A stretch of 64,000 bases of DNA from Picocystis sp. L7 (GCA_020975725.1 QXJR01000017.1:125001-189000); one strand, 5' to 3'. Shown: positions 10,273-21,835, numbered from the stretch's first letter. Translations and numbers: made by a program. Notes: generated by a model not told the origin, from the sequence alone.

Positions 10273-10385
10273 CGTTTGCTTTTGCACTCCACTTTCTGGC
10301 CTGCAGGAGATCTCTTGGTGGTGTTGCTTGGGTTGTAAACATGGTACGACCTCGTCCCATCTACTCCCCCGTTCATCATCCCTTG

Positions 10386-10399
10386 GGGAGTTTCTTCTC
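10386..10399 (+). promoter_or_regulatory. Palindromic element GGGAGTTTCTTCTC upstream of BIN4
   Basis: Identical 14-mer to the copy upstream of CSN5, ending 123 bp before the BIN4 ATG and followed by TCCGGA. It lies in the 249-bp spacer after the Mei2-like gene. Confidence 0.6.
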
Positions 10400-10521
10400 T
10401 CCGGATCTCCTACCACGCTTCCTTCCCGCGTTTCGTCTCCACGTGCCATCGCCTGCCTTCCGACACCTCTCTTGACGTGCTTCCGCTTCGCATTGCATCC
10501 AGAGGCCTCCTCACCATCGAC

Positions 10522-11493
10522 ATGGATCTCGTCGAGGAGGAAGAGGTGCCTCTTTCAGTGCGCTTGAAGCGTGCGACGGAGAAGCGGGAAGCGGAGGCGA
10601 GCGACGAAGACGAGCCGGACTGGTTGCGAAACCACCAGCCGCAAAAGAAGCAGCAGCACGCCGTCTTGTTGGACGATTCCGATTCCGAAGACATCTTGGA
10701 GCTGAAGAAAGCGCTGGGCGAGAAGGGCGAGGTATCGAAGGATGCCAAGGAAGCGGCAGTGAAGCAGGAACACGTATCTGGTACACAAGGACCGTCCTCG
10801 CCTCGCCAGGTAGCCAAGCTAGAGCTGGAACCAGACGAGCGCAAGGTTGCAGTGTCTGCGAAGGAGGCAGGAAAGGAACCTTCCAAGCCGACAGGAGCGA
10901 AGGAAGTGATGACCAAGTTGCCCATCCTATTGCCAGAGAAGATTTCCAGGAACAAAGTGCTGGTGGAATGCAGCGGACAAGATGGGAGTGCCACAGACCT
11001 GAGCGGTGACCACGGTGCAGTGGGCAGGATCGTGGTATCAGGTGAGAAAGGCAAGGAAGACGTCGCCCTGGATTTGAAAGGCACCATCTATTCCCTTTCC
11101 ATCGCACCTTGCTGCACCATGTGTGTGTTGGGCATGACCGGTTCGGAGCTCAAGGTGGAAGCCATGGTGAACGATTTCGTGCAGTTGCGCGAGCAGACTA
11201 ATCTGTTCGATGGAGAGGTGGGCCAGGGGAACTACCAAGGACTCTTTGACGTGGAAGACGACGAAGATGATCGAACCAAGCGACCATCTGCTGGTCGAGG
11301 TGGTCCCACCGGTGGAGGTGGCACGGGCACCACAGAAACGATGGGAAAAGGGAAAGGGAAGAAGCGTTCGATCGACATCGAAGCAGGACAACGCAAGAAG
11401 GCGAAAGCTGCTGCAGGCACGAAGGCCAGGGGGCGCGGACGAGGGAGCCGCGGTGGCAGCACACGCGGCGCGGGTCGTCGTGGGAAGCGTTGA
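10522..11493 (+). CDS. BIN4: BIN4/MIDGET-like topoisomerase VI component
   Basis: 323 residues. The central region reads LPILLPEKISRNKVLVECSG, VGRIVVS, LDLKGTIYSLSIAPCCTMCV, then a KVEAMVNDFVQLREQTNLFD block. This matches plant BIN4 (MIDGET), a subunit of the DNA topoisomerase VI complex needed for endoreduplication. The N-terminus is acidic and helical. The C-terminus is a run of GRGRGSRGG-type RG repeats with a KGKKR basic patch that should bind DNA, as the AT-hook-like ends of plant BIN4 do. The ATG at 10522 is preceded by a short in-frame stretch without another ATG. No intron seen. It ends 149 bp from the converging RPS29 stop. Confidence 0.85.
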   Translation: MDLVEEEEVPLSVRLKRATEKREAEASDEDEPDWLRNHQPQKKQQHAVLLDDSDSEDILELKKALGEKGEVSKDAKEAAVKQEHVSGTQGPSSPRQVAKLELEPDERKVAVSAKEAGKEPSKPTGAKEVMTKLPILLPEKISRNKVLVECSGQDGSATDLSGDHGAVGRIVVSGEKGKEDVALDLKGTIYSLSIAPCCTMCVLGMTGSELKVEAMVNDFVQLREQTNLFDGEVGQGNYQGLFDVEDDEDDRTKRPSAGRGGPTGGGGTGTTETMGKGKGKKRSIDIEAGQRKKAKAAAGTKARGRGRGSRGGSTRGAGRRGKR

Positions 11494-11641
11494 GAGGTGG
11501 AGTCACCCATTGCGTCTCTCCTTGCAACGCCTCGGGACATGCAATAAACGCGAGCGAATCCGATCCATTTCAACTCCGTGCACGATCACGGTCGCGGATC
11601 GATCCATTCCGGCATCCGTCTCCAGCGTTGGACGTCTCGCT

Positions 11642-11812
11642 TCAGCGGTTCTTGACGAATCCGATGTCTTTGGCGTACTGACGGAAGCACTGGCGGCAGA
11701 TGTTGATCCCGTACTTGCGGATCAGGCCGTGTTGGTTTCCACAGACGCGGCAGCTGCGCGATCCTGCACCGTACTTCTTGGGATGGGAGTTCCACACGTT
11801 CTCGTGCGCCAT
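11642..11812 (-). CDS. RPS29: 40S ribosomal protein S29 (uS14)
   Basis: The 56-residue frame starts [19 protein letters not shown] and carries the zinc-binding cysteines [15 protein letters not shown] and [14 protein letters not shown], ending FVKNR. This is the full length of eukaryotic S29, a zinc ribbon protein of the small-subunit head next to the mRNA channel. The whole coding region is one exon, and any intron would be in the 5' leader. Convergent with BIN4. Confidence 0.96.
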   Translation of the reverse strand: MAHENVWNSHPKKYGAGSRSCRVCGNQHGLIRKYGINICRQCFRQYAKDIGFVKNR

Positions 11813-12447
11813 GGTAACGAAACCACCTACGACTTGCCGAGGTGCGTCTTTTCAGGTGGCGGTTGCGCTTTGACCACAGGGTCCACGTGACCCTACGTCG
11901 CGTCCGTCGATCCGTCAGCAACCTCTCCGCCTCCCACGGGTCCCGTTTTCGCGCCGAACGCGAGCAAAAGGACCCACCTTCAAGCGCGAAGGTGTCGTGT
12001 GTGCGTCTTCGCGGTCGTGAAAGTGCGCGATGGAGGCGCCTTGGAGGAAACCCAGGAGGAGGCGCCGCCTCTCCCGGACCCATCCTCGCACGATCCCGTC
12101 GCCCGATCGGACGTCTGCCCGGAGGTTCGTGGGATGCGTTCGGGTGGAGGGAACGCGTCCCGCGGAGGAAGGGGACGTGGGGGTCACAACCGTGCGAACC
12201 CGTACGGGAGGGGGGATCGAGGGTTGTGAATTCGACAGGGTGGGTCCTTCCACCGACAGAAGCGCAGGTCCGTGATCGCCGCGTTGGTCCTGGCGAGGCC
12301 GTCCATGAGGCCTGTGCTGGTGCACCTGGCTTGGTGCGGCCATGGATGGGAGGGGGAGCCCGCCCGCCTGCGTGCGAAAGGACGGGAACCGAAGGAGAGG
12401 GAGCACGGGGAAACCGCGAGAGAGGAGAGCCGAGTCGTGCAGTGGAG

Positions 12448-12718
12448 GTCAGAGAGGAGGGGGGGTAGGGAGCAGAGAGGAGAGAGGGAGTGGCAGTAGA
12501 GAGGGAGGGAGTGGCAGTAGAGAGGGAGGGAGAAGGAGTAGAGAGGGAAGGAGTGGCAGTAGAGAGGGAGGGAGTGGCAGTCGAGAGAGGGAGAGTGGCA
12601 GTAGAGAGGGAGGGAGTGGCAGTAGAGAGGGAAGGAGAGGGAGTAGAGAGACCGAGGGAGTAGAGAGAAGGAGAGGGAGGAGAGAGGAGACTGAGGGAGA
12701 TTGAGGGAGGGAGGACAC
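12448..12718. repeat. Purine-rich minisatellite, unit about GGAGTGGCAGTAGAGAGG
   Basis: About 270 bp of degenerate 18-21 bp units such as GAGGGAGTGGCAGTAGAGAG, repeated roughly ten times, with almost no pyrimidine except in GGCAGT. Units decay towards the right end. On the opposite strand this reads as a Ser/Leu/Pro-rich frame that is an artefact. Confidence 0.85.
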
Positions 12719-12723
12719 AGTGA

Positions 12724-12746
12724 GTGTGTGTGTGTGTGTGTGTGTG
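12724..12746. repeat. GT dinucleotide run
   Basis: About eleven GT repeats directly after the purine-rich minisatellite, before the PP1 gene. Confidence 0.9.
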
Positions 12747-13051
12747 GTCCTCGGCGGCCGCGTGGCGCGTGCGTTTCACCGGCGCGTCCGCGGCGCCTGT
12801 GCCGCGGACAAAAGAGATGGTGGGTGCCGGCGAGGAGAAGAGCAGGACGGGAAGAAGGAAGTGGAAAAACAACGGGGGTCCAACGGAGGAAGGGGAAAGG
12901 AGAAGACGAACGAAAGGAAGAGGGTTTCGAAAAAAAAAAAAAAAACGGTGCCCAACGGCAGAGGAAAACGTGCGAGTGCCGAAGCATGAGATGGGACGTG
13001 GAACGATTGCTGACGCGGTGACGTGCACGATGACGACGGGTGGAGGAACAG

Positions 13052-14291
<1,240 letters not shown>

Positions 14292-14498
14292 TTCCTTCTC
14301 AAGTATGCCTGGTTAGGTACTGGTAAGCGTTGTGTGTAGTGCAGATTAGGATCGTATCTTTACACACAGAGATGAGAGATCGGGTCCACGAGGAATGTAA
14401 TGATTGGCCATGCTCACGCCGTGGTGCATTACATATTTGACGTCACAGTTTGTTTGGCATGGGTATGCCATGCAAGGGCATGGGGTTCCATCTCAGAT

Positions 14499-15142
14499 TT
14501 ACATTCCTGGTACTAGCTTCTGCTGTTCCTTCTCGTACATTTTGTCTTGTTTCTTGCGCCATTCGATGTACTCCTCGTGTGGCTTAGGGTGGTGCTGCCA
14601 GCATTCCTTCTCGAAGAACTCCTTCACTTTGGGGATGTGGTCCTGGACCAGCACGAGGCCGGGTTCTTTGGTGGCTCCGTTTTGCTCGAGGAAGTCCATC
14701 ATGTCCTGGTGTCCCATGTTCTTCGCCCAGTGCCACGGCGTGTCCCCTGCGTTGTTGCTGGCGTTGACCTTGGCTCCGTGTTGCAGGAGCAGATCCGCAC
14801 CTTCTACCCATCCTTCGTAGGCGGCGTTGTGCAGCGGAGTGTTCCCTGCAGCTTCCACTTCGTTCACGTCCACACCGTCCTGGATCGCTCGGAGGATGGC
14901 TGTGCGTCGAACCACTTGTACGTCAGCCCATCCGCACGGCATCCGTCCCGTTCGCGTTTCGCCATCCTTTTTCCTCACGCACCGTCCTTGTCTCGGTTGT
15001 TGACGGCGCGATGCATGCGCATGTCGCTGACGCGTCCTCTGCCGCGTGTGCAACCGCCTCCGTCTTCTTTCACGCCCACTGGACCTTGCCAGCTGGGAAA
15101 CGGACCTTCCACACGCGTGTACCAGGGGTTCTTCTCCACCAT
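14499..15142 (-). CDS. Short ankyrin-repeat protein
   Basis: 191 residues in two exons, 15142-14983 and 14914-14499, joined in frame by an intron with donor GTGCGTGAG and acceptor AAG. The N-terminus reads MVEKNPWYTRVEGPFPSW. About three ankyrin repeats follow, with GNTPLHNAAYEGWVEGADLL and GDTPWHWAKNMGHQDMMDFL the clearest. The C-terminus is a charged helix (HPKPHEEYIEWRKKQDKMYE). Ankyrin repeats bind other proteins, and the partner is unknown. The stop codon overlaps a TGTAA word, a polyadenylation signal in many green algae. Convergent with PP1, about 200 bp apart. Confidence 0.85.
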
Positions 15143-15738
15143 CGCTCTGCCTCGAACGATGCGAAAGACGAAGCGAAAGACGTGCACGTGCGCGCTTCCT
15201 CGAAGCGAACGCGAATTGTGATCGACGAACGAGGATTGCGTCCAGGAACGCCTCGGCCTGGGAAGGCGATCCGACGCACCGAAACGGGACCGTGGCCTTC
15301 GAGGAATCGTTAGGGCGCAAACCAAGCGTCCTCTGCGAGCTATGGAACGGGAGCGAGGCGTCGCGGGAGGATTGACGTCGCCCGCGGAGGATCCTCAGAA
15401 AGGAATCACAGCCTCTTCATGCGATGGACGAACGTCGAGAAAAGAGTTGGAAGATCCGCGGGGCGCGGATCGTCGATCCGTCCGGTCGAAAAGGGAACAG
15501 TCCCATGGCCTTGATCGGGGGTGCTTGGGTCGAATGGGGAAGGGATGGGGGGGTGGAACGTAACGCTTGACGATCTTCGAACTTGGAGTCGAATCCTGGG
15601 GGAAAAAAGAAAGGGACACGAGGTGAAACAGCAAGAACACACGTCTCCATGTCACATACGAAAGTTGTGCCGCAAAAAGGGAGAGACAGAACGAGAGGGG
15701 GTGTGGATGGACGTCCACATCGTCATCGTGCTGCTCCC
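15143..15738. other. Spacer between the ankyrin and CCCH genes
   Basis: About 600 bp, 5' side of the ankyrin gene and 3' side of the CCCH gene. It contains CCCGCGGAGGATCC near 15379, a variant of the recurring CCGCAGAGGAT word. No gene recognised. Confidence 0.5.
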
Positions 15739-17295
15739 TCAACCCATGCTGTAGCCACCACTCCATGCACCATACAAGGTGGAGGAACCATACATGGTGT
15801 GCCCCCCCGAATCACCAACATGAGCGCCAAAACGATCACTGCCGATGGCCCCCAAGTCCAACCCAGCGCTGTCACTGGAGGCACTGCCACCAGAGAAAAG
15901 AGAGTCCCACTTGAAAGCAGATTCCTGGAAGGAATTCCCTTCCTGCTGGTAGGGCGGAGACTGGGAAAGAGATGCATGCAAACCTTCCTCGTGCAATGGA
16001 CCAGGGTGTCTTCCAAATGATCCTTCTGCACATTCGCCTTGCTCTGTATGCCCAACTGCCCCACGCCACCCGTTGGAGTGAATACCAAGGCCATTCTGGG
16101 TTGAAGGAGCATGACCCCCCTGGAGCTGCAAGGTTTGTAATCCCCCAGCCAAATCATTCAGCTGAACATAGCTGGCCTCGAAATCCAAGTGAGATGCTCT
16201 CATTTCAGCAGCATTCCAACCGTTTCCATTCGTTAACGAGTGAGATGCAGAACCAACACCCTGTATGTACTGCCCGCCTTCATCTGGTTGCAGTTGTTTC
16301 CTTCCCCATCCTGCCAATCCCCTGTCCGCCCCATTGCCATTTCCAACTGGAGCCATACTAGAGGCTTGTCCGTGCACCGGTGCGTACGCCCTACCCAGTC
16401 CCACTCCTTTGCCCGATGCCACGGCAGCATATCCCAAGTTCGGAGAACCGGCAAGGATCCCGTCCGAGGAATAACTACTTGGGGCAGACATGTTGAGAGG
16501 GCTGGGACTGACATACCGCCCAGCTGCCACCGCAGCATACCCAGTCTGAGACTCTGGCAACACCAATCCAGGAGCCTGGGCCTGTTGCTCGGACATCCCT
16601 GGCATTCCTTCCACGGGGGTATGCACCACATTGTCGCCTACCCCATTCGTCTGATTAGCTGCAGACAAGAGGCCGGACGTTATTTCCGGCAGACTCGTGT
16701 CATGTGAGAACTTACAAGAACGTCCCCTCGCACACTGCCCCCTCACGTAATCGTAGCAGAGTCCCTTCCCGCTATCACCTTCCAGCTTCTTCAAAGCTTC
16801 CACGCTTTGAAGAAGCGACAGGTCGTGCGAGAACCTGCAAGCAGAACCACGGTGGCAGATGCCCTTCATGAAGTCAAAGCACACCCCCGCACTTTTCGCC
16901 AACGCCTGTGCCTGCTCTTGCGCTGCAGGTCCTCCAGGTGCAAAACCAACCACATCGATATTGTGCGAAAAGCGGCAGAGCTCACCCCTGGTGCATGTAC
17001 CCCTCGTGAAGTCGAAGCATATCCCTCGCTCTTCGCGACTCTCCTGGCTTATGGCTTGCAAGTCGTGAGAAAACCGGCAAGCATCCCCACGGTTGCACTG
17101 TCCGTGTATGTAGTCAAAGCAAATGCCACCGTTGCTCGTGGACGCTGGTTGCATGTTTTCCATGTCGTGTGAAAACTTGCATCCTGCACCACGATGACAT
17201 TTCCCTTTTGTGAAGTCAAAGCACACACCCAGTTTGTTCTTGTCTTGCTTCCTCTCTTTGCTGGCGGAGCTGGTGGGTCCCCTTTGTCCCCCCAT
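15739..17295 (-). CDS. CCCH zinc-finger protein with five fingers
   Basis: 518 residues from the ATG at 17295 (an in-frame ATG near 17421 would add 42). Five fingers of type C-x5-6-C-x5-C-x3-H lie in the first ~230 residues; the first reads CFDFTKGKCHRGAGCKFSH and the last CYDYVRGQCARGRSCKFSH. Their spacing is regular, with 15-50 residue linkers. The remaining 280 residues are Gly/Ser/Gln/Tyr-rich and look disordered, ending YGAWSGGYSMG. Tandem CCCH fingers of this kind usually bind RNA. I do not recognise a specific orthologue. No intron seen. Confidence 0.85.
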   Translation of the reverse strand: MGGQRGPTSSASKERKQDKNKLGVCFDFTKGKCHRGAGCKFSHDMENMQPASTSNGGICFDYIHGQCNRGDACRFSHDLQAISQESREERGICFDFTRGTCTRGELCRFSHNIDVVGFAPGGPAAQEQAQALAKSAGVCFDFMKGICHRGSACRFSHDLSLLQSVEALKKLEGDSGKGLCYDYVRGQCARGRSCKFSHDTSLPEITSGLLSAANQTNGVGDNVVHTPVEGMPGMSEQQAQAPGLVLPESQTGYAAVAAGRYVSPSPLNMSAPSSYSSDGILAGSPNLGYAAVASGKGVGLGRAYAPVHGQASSMAPVGNGNGADRGLAGWGRKQLQPDEGGQYIQGVGSASHSLTNGNGWNAAEMRASHLDFEASYVQLNDLAGGLQTLQLQGGHAPSTQNGLGIHSNGWRGAVGHTEQGECAEGSFGRHPGPLHEEGLHASLSQSPPYQQEGNSFQESAFKWDSLFSGGSASSDSAGLDLGAIGSDRFGAHVGDSGGHTMYGSSTLYGAWSGGYSMG

Positions 17296-18674
17296 CTCCG
17301 AACGGAGCGTCACTTCCCGTTCGGATGCAGTGCGCCTGCGCGTTCGTTCCCTTCTACGGTCAGCTCCGACGTCCACGACACGTTTCAACCCCTTGTCTTT
17401 TCGAACCGTGTCCACCAGCATCCAAGCGTGTAGTGCGTGTTCGTTCTGGACGGTCCTCGTTGGCGTCTTCTTTCCTCCCGTTTCCAACGTTCGCTCGCTG
17501 TTCGGTGCACGAGGCCGTTCCAATGCGCCGCAGGAGACCGAGCTTGGCGTTCCAGGATGCGCTTTCCAGCGCTCGGCAGCTTCAGGCGACGTTCGCTCCT
17601 GCCCTTGCTTCGCTTCGCCTTCCTCTTTCGCGGTTCGTCCGAGATCCTACCTCGCGAGTTCGTGCACGCACCTCGTCCGAGCGTCCACCTCCTGTTTCTG
17701 TCCCTCTCCTTCCGCCAGACGAGCACGGTCTTGCACGTCTTCCTTCGCGCCACGTGCGCTTTTTCGCGCGTCCTCCACCGCGGTTCGTGCCACGTGCTTT
17801 CGCACGGGCGGGATCGCGGTCCACGGTGCGGCTGGAACGCGCCAGGGAACCTCTCCTGCCTCCAAAGGTCGCCTGGTGCGGCGTGGAGCGAGCCGAGGAC
17901 GCCTTCGAGGCGCGTCGATGCGTCGCGAAACGCGCGATGTGGGATGGAATGGCGCGCACTCCCACGTGTGGGACACGAGGAGGAAACCGACCCCCCTTCC
18001 TCGAACGATACCGTTCTCGAGACGCGAAACGGCCGGGTAGAGGAGGGGAAGGGGGGTGGGTGGAAGAACACGGTCGTACGAGGAGGAGGGTTTCAGCACC
18101 AGGGTTCGGTCGTCCCGTTCCTCCGCGGGTAAAGTTCGTCCGGGAAAGGGATGAAGGGGGGTCGACGGACCGAACCCGGCGTTTCGAAAGAATCCGGCGA
18201 GGAGGGGACGGCGGTCGCCGAAGGGACGCCAGCGGGACACTGCTGGGCGGGAAATCTCCTCGCACGACACGGGTCCCCCGAGGGGAAGACCACCGAACCG
18301 TGTCCGTTCAACTCGGAGATCTCGACCATGACGTGGCGAGGATTCGGTCCCGGTGCGCTCCACGACGAAACCCGCCGAGGATCCGCGCAGGATGTCTGGG
18401 CCTTCCCCGCCCTCCTCCGCGGCACGTGACACGCCTTCGGAGGCACGTGGGTCCAGGTCGGTTGGGCACGGGTTGTCGAAGAGGCGTTGACCGAACCGTG
18501 CCTCGCGCCCGAACCGGTCCCCTGGAAGAGACCGTCCAAGGACCGTAAAGATGGGCAGTCATCGCGGTCCTCAGGGCTCCGGGTGTGCTGACGGGGACAG
18601 AAAGGATAGGTCCTGGGTTCAACGTTCGAAACCATCCGAAGAGACGTGAAATCGAACACCAACGACACCGAAGC
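17296..18674. other. Divergent intergenic region between the CCCH gene and GET1
   Basis: 1.4 kb, very GC-rich, with open frames on both strands that show no family signature. Near GET1 it holds AGACCGTCCAAGGACCGTA (18529-18549). Confidence 0.5.
18529..18549 (+). promoter_or_regulatory. Pair of GACCGT cores upstream of GET1
   Basis: AGACCGTCC and GGACCGTAAAG lie side by side, 126 bp before the GET1 ATG. Same core as the larger clusters upstream of EXO70 and the MORN-transporter gene. Confidence 0.4.
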
Positions 18675-19296
18675 ATGACGACGTCCGCCGCGATCGCCAG
18701 CAGGATGATGGAAACACACGCGATACGGATCGCAGTGGTCGTGCTGTTCATGGAACTGGTCCTGCACGTCTTTTCGAAGAGCCTGGTGCGTCGCGGAACG
18801 AGCCGCAGCGCGGTAGCTAGGGTTCGAAGTGCAGGGCCCAGGCGGAGCTGACACGAGCGCGGACGTCGCGGAACAGGCACTGGGATCGGCCAGGATGATC
18901 AAGAAGTTGAGAACGGAAATCGCGGAAATCAGGAAAGAAGCTGCTCCACTCAACAATCCGTCCACCTTTGCGAAACACGCCAAGCTGGAGCGCCAAGCAG
19001 CGGCCAAGGAGAAGGAAATGGAGAAGCTGAAAGCCGAATGGGAATCGCCCAAGCACAAGATGATGCAGAAAATCCCACTACTGACCAGGTTGGCGGTGTG
19101 GACGTGGGTCCTGTACATCCAGGGAAAGGTACCGGTCATACAGCTGGGAAAGAAAGCAGCATGGCCCATTGGTCCGTTGCTGTCCTTCCCATACGGCGGC
19201 GATTGGATGGGAGGAGGGGCAGTTTCGTGCGTGTTCTGGCTGTCCCTGTGTCACAAGTTCAGCAGCATGCTCGTCAGGGCGGCCTTGCCGCAATAA
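18675..19296 (+). CDS. GET1: GET1/WRB-like tail-anchored protein insertion receptor
   Basis: 190 residues in two exons, 18675-18785 and 18835-19296. The intron is only 49 bp (GTGCGTC to GTGCAG). Exon 1 holds the first membrane helix (IRIAVVVLFMELVLHVF). Exon 2 starts the cytosolic coiled coil (KKLRTEIAEIRKEAAPLNNP then STFAKHAKLERQAAAKEKEM), the hallmark of GET1/WRB, followed by two more membrane segments. With GET2/CAML, GET1 forms the ER receptor for GET3 carrying tail-anchored proteins. Three spans and the coiled-coil position fit the family. An AATAAA word overlaps the stop codon. Confidence 0.88.
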
Positions 19297-20890
19297 AGCC
19301 AGACAAGTCGGAATCTGTCCTGCAGGCGAGGCAGCCCTGACGCATCTATACGCGAAATAAGGCTTCGGGTCGCAGACCGATCCTCTGTGACCGCGGACAA
19401 GTTGGGCAGGAGCTTTCTTTTTGCCGAGACAGACCGGTCCTCGGTCGAGAGACGTAGGTCGAGGCCGTTGTCATCCACATTCGCTCCGTGACCAGCAGTT
19501 CAATCTCGTACGTCCGGGATCCCGTTCGGAGGACGCCTTCCGACAGGCGAGAAGTGCCGAGGTTGGCGGAGTGTCGCATCTTCGCTACGTTCCCTTACGT
19601 TCGGGACTCTCGGCTCGACCTGGACTGCCTCTGTCCACCGTGGCACTTGTGCCGACAGCCTCGAGGACGAGCGATTCGTCGTCGGTTGGACGTTGGGTTC
19701 AAACCCTGGCTATCGATCCACCGTCCTTCGTACGAAGAGGGAATCGGATGGCCATGCTACAGCCGTAGTTCCCAACCCCGACACGGGCGTCGGTTTCGTG
19801 AAAAAGTGTTTCGAACCGTGGTCGGCTGTAGCACCCCTCCGTTCCTCCCACCCGCGGATTGCGGAGGACCTTCGGGTGGGCTACAGCCGCCACCTGGACC
19901 CCACACGTGGCTTGCGATGCATCCTCCCCCTCCGTTCGAGCGTTTGAATGGCGGCGGAGGGGCTCGAATGCGTGATCGGAGCCTCTCCAGAAGCCTCCTT
20001 GGGCCTCACTGGACCCCACCCGTGATCTGGACCGTCCACGGATTGCTAAGGGATCCCCCAGCCGCCACGTACCGAAACGAGGGAGGTCGGTCCCGCTACA
20101 GCCCCCTTCCAGAGACCGCCGAGGACCCCAGAGAAAATAGCGAAACTCCTCTGCGGGATGGGAAGATGCGAAACGACGGCGGGTGCGGTTCTTGGCAAGC
20201 GATGAGTGGACCGGGGCGGAGGCGACCGCCGAGCACCGAAAGGGTGGAACCGCAGAGGATGTTCAAGGGTAATGAAAGACAATCCTCTGCGGCGAACGGA
20301 TGCTTTGGGGGGATCACCCGACCGTTCTGACATCCTTCCTCGTCGGTAACGTCCGCGTCATCAATCAAGAATATTTCAGACGCGCCCGGAGTTCACCGTC
20401 GCCAGGACGTTTCGCTTCGCCCAGTCCGCAGCGTTTCGATATCTCCTTCCAAATTCATCGAGATCTTCCGTGGGAGGTATCGATGGGTGGGTCCCTTTTT
20501 CGGTGGAGAGCCCAGGCATCTGCCACTTTCGAGCCAAGCACCAACGCGACGCACCAAGGCGCAAACTAGCTCGTACGGACACCGTCCTATCGACGACCAC
20601 GAGGACACGGAAGAGAGGACCGAAGGGTTCCGGCTCGGAGACTCGTGCTTCGAGAGAAGTGCAGGCAGCGACGAAGTCGGTCGAAGTCGGTCGGAGGTCG
20701 TCCGACGAAGCAAGGGACAGCGAGCAAAACAGGATTGTGCGAGGCGAAGGGAGACGACAAGCGCTCCTGAAAACCGGAAGTGATCGTAGAACGTGGAAGT
20801 CGGTTCAAGAATCGACAGTAACTGCGCCTTCGAGCTGCTCGATTCGAGCTCCAATCGGCAGAAACGGACCCCAACGAGGAAGTACCACCT
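19297..20890. other. Intergenic region upstream of the 20.9-kb gene
   Basis: 1.6 kb. It has several copies of the CCGCAGAGGA word in both orientations (near 19853, 20141, 20251 and 20281) and TGGACCGTCC near 20026. Open frames here show no recognisable domain. 5' exons of the following gene may lie in 20470-20890. Confidence 0.45.
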
Positions 20891-21835
20891 ATGCTGTCGA
20901 CAGTGCAGCACATGAGCGACCCACAAAAGAAGCGATGGAACAGCAGCCGTGTTGGTAATGTCAACAGGCTGCAGGAAGAAATGAGAAATTCGCATCCTGT
21001 GGAACCATCGAACTCGAGCTTCCAGCGCATGACCTCCCTCGACGGCCTTGGCTTCTCGCTGCCAAGCATCTCACCAGAAGTAGCTCGCATGATCCAACAA
21101 GACCCAGCTATGATGCAAACAGCAAGACAATACATGCCAGCAACAGTAATGAGGCCTCCCCCCGCGCAGGAAGGTGGCAGAGTGCTGGACGATGCCAGGA
21201 ACAAGGAGCGCGAGCAGCTGCATATGCTCGTGAAGGAAGTCCAGCAGCAGGTCGAGAGAAGAAAACAATCGGCTTCACCATCGGGACAGCCTAGTTCTTC
21301 TTCAAGGCAGCCGGGAAGCTCCTCCAAAGCCCCTGCAAAGCGTTGGTCGGAAGGAAGAAGACCTCTGGGTTTCTGGGATCCATTCAATGCATGGTGGCGC
21401 GAGGAATACAAGAAGCTGGGACGAAGACCAACCAGCAAGGAGATCAACGAATGGCATGAGAAGTTCGCAGGCAGGACATGGTCTTCCAACTGTCCCACAG
21501 CAAAGGAGACCCGAAAACATGCAAAGTGTCTGCGGACGGTGGAAGGTGTCCGTAAGTATTTCAGAGAATACCGAGCCAGAAAGACCCGAAGGGAAGACAG
21601 TCCGCAAGAAGCAGCAACCATACCTGCGCCCCCACCGCCCCGGCCTCAGCTTCAATCGCCACTCATTGATCCAAACACCCAGCCACCACGGGTTCCGCTG
21701 GAGAGGGGGATAAGTGAAGATTTGCTGAGGAATCCCCTGTACCGATTCACATCCTTCCCATACGCTCCCGAGAATACCGAGCAATCACAGGGAAGCCAGC
21801 CCTGGAACAGGATGGATTCTTTGCCCCCGTACTGA
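20891..21835 (+). CDS. Unrecognised protein with a W-rich helical module
   Basis: 314 residues from the ATG at 20891. I do not recognise the family. The first half is low-complexity with a Gln/Glu helix (LHMLVKEVQQQVERRKQS) and a Ser-rich linker. A compact basic module follows at about residues 157-232: FWDPFNAWWREEYKKLGRRP, TSKEINEWHEKFAG, then TRKHAKCLRTVEGVRKYFRE and YRARK. The pattern of tryptophans, one Cys and basic helices suggests a nucleic-acid-binding fold, but that is inference. The tail is Pro-rich. Upstream exons cannot be excluded. Convergent with the bacterial-PH gene. Confidence 0.65.
   Translation: MLSTVQHMSDPQKKRWNSSRVGNVNRLQEEMRNSHPVEPSNSSFQRMTSLDGLGFSLPSISPEVARMIQQDPAMMQTARQYMPATVMRPPPAQEGGRVLDDARNKEREQLHMLVKEVQQQVERRKQSASPSGQPSSSSRQPGSSSKAPAKRWSEGRRPLGFWDPFNAWWREEYKKLGRRPTSKEINEWHEKFAGRTWSSNCPTAKETRKHAKCLRTVEGVRKYFREYRARKTRREDSPQEAATIPAPPPPRPQLQSPLIDPNTQPPRVPLERGISEDLLRNPLYRFTSFPYAPENTEQSQGSQPWNRMDSLPPY

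Larger units (their letters stand above)
11813..13051. other. Intergenic region between RPS29 and PP1 with simple repeats
   Basis: 1.2 kb spacer, including the RPS29 promoter side and the leader of the PP1 gene. It contains a purine-rich minisatellite (12448-12718), a GT run (12724-12746) and a 16-A tract (12930-12945). Long open frames across it are low-complexity artefacts. An ATG directly before a GTGGGT donor at 12817 may be the PP1 start exon. Confidence 0.5.

Noticed and set aside
12448-12718. CRISPR-like array
   Set aside because: Units are degenerate, contiguous and without unique spacers. It is a minisatellite.
11586-13028. 480-codon minus-strand frame upstream of RPS29
   Set aside because: It is in the wrong frame for RPS29 and its body is the translation of the purine minisatellite (Ser/Leu/Thr-Pro repeats).
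17325-18548. 407-codon plus-strand frame in the CCCH-GET1 spacer
   Set aside because: Arg/Pro-rich composition typical of random GC-rich DNA. No motif, and frames of similar length occur on the other strand.
19690-19715. GGTTCAAACCC, similar to a tRNA T-arm/B box
   Set aside because: No matching acceptor stem, D-arm or A box was found at the right distance. Similar words at 30530 and 51530 also lack tRNA context.
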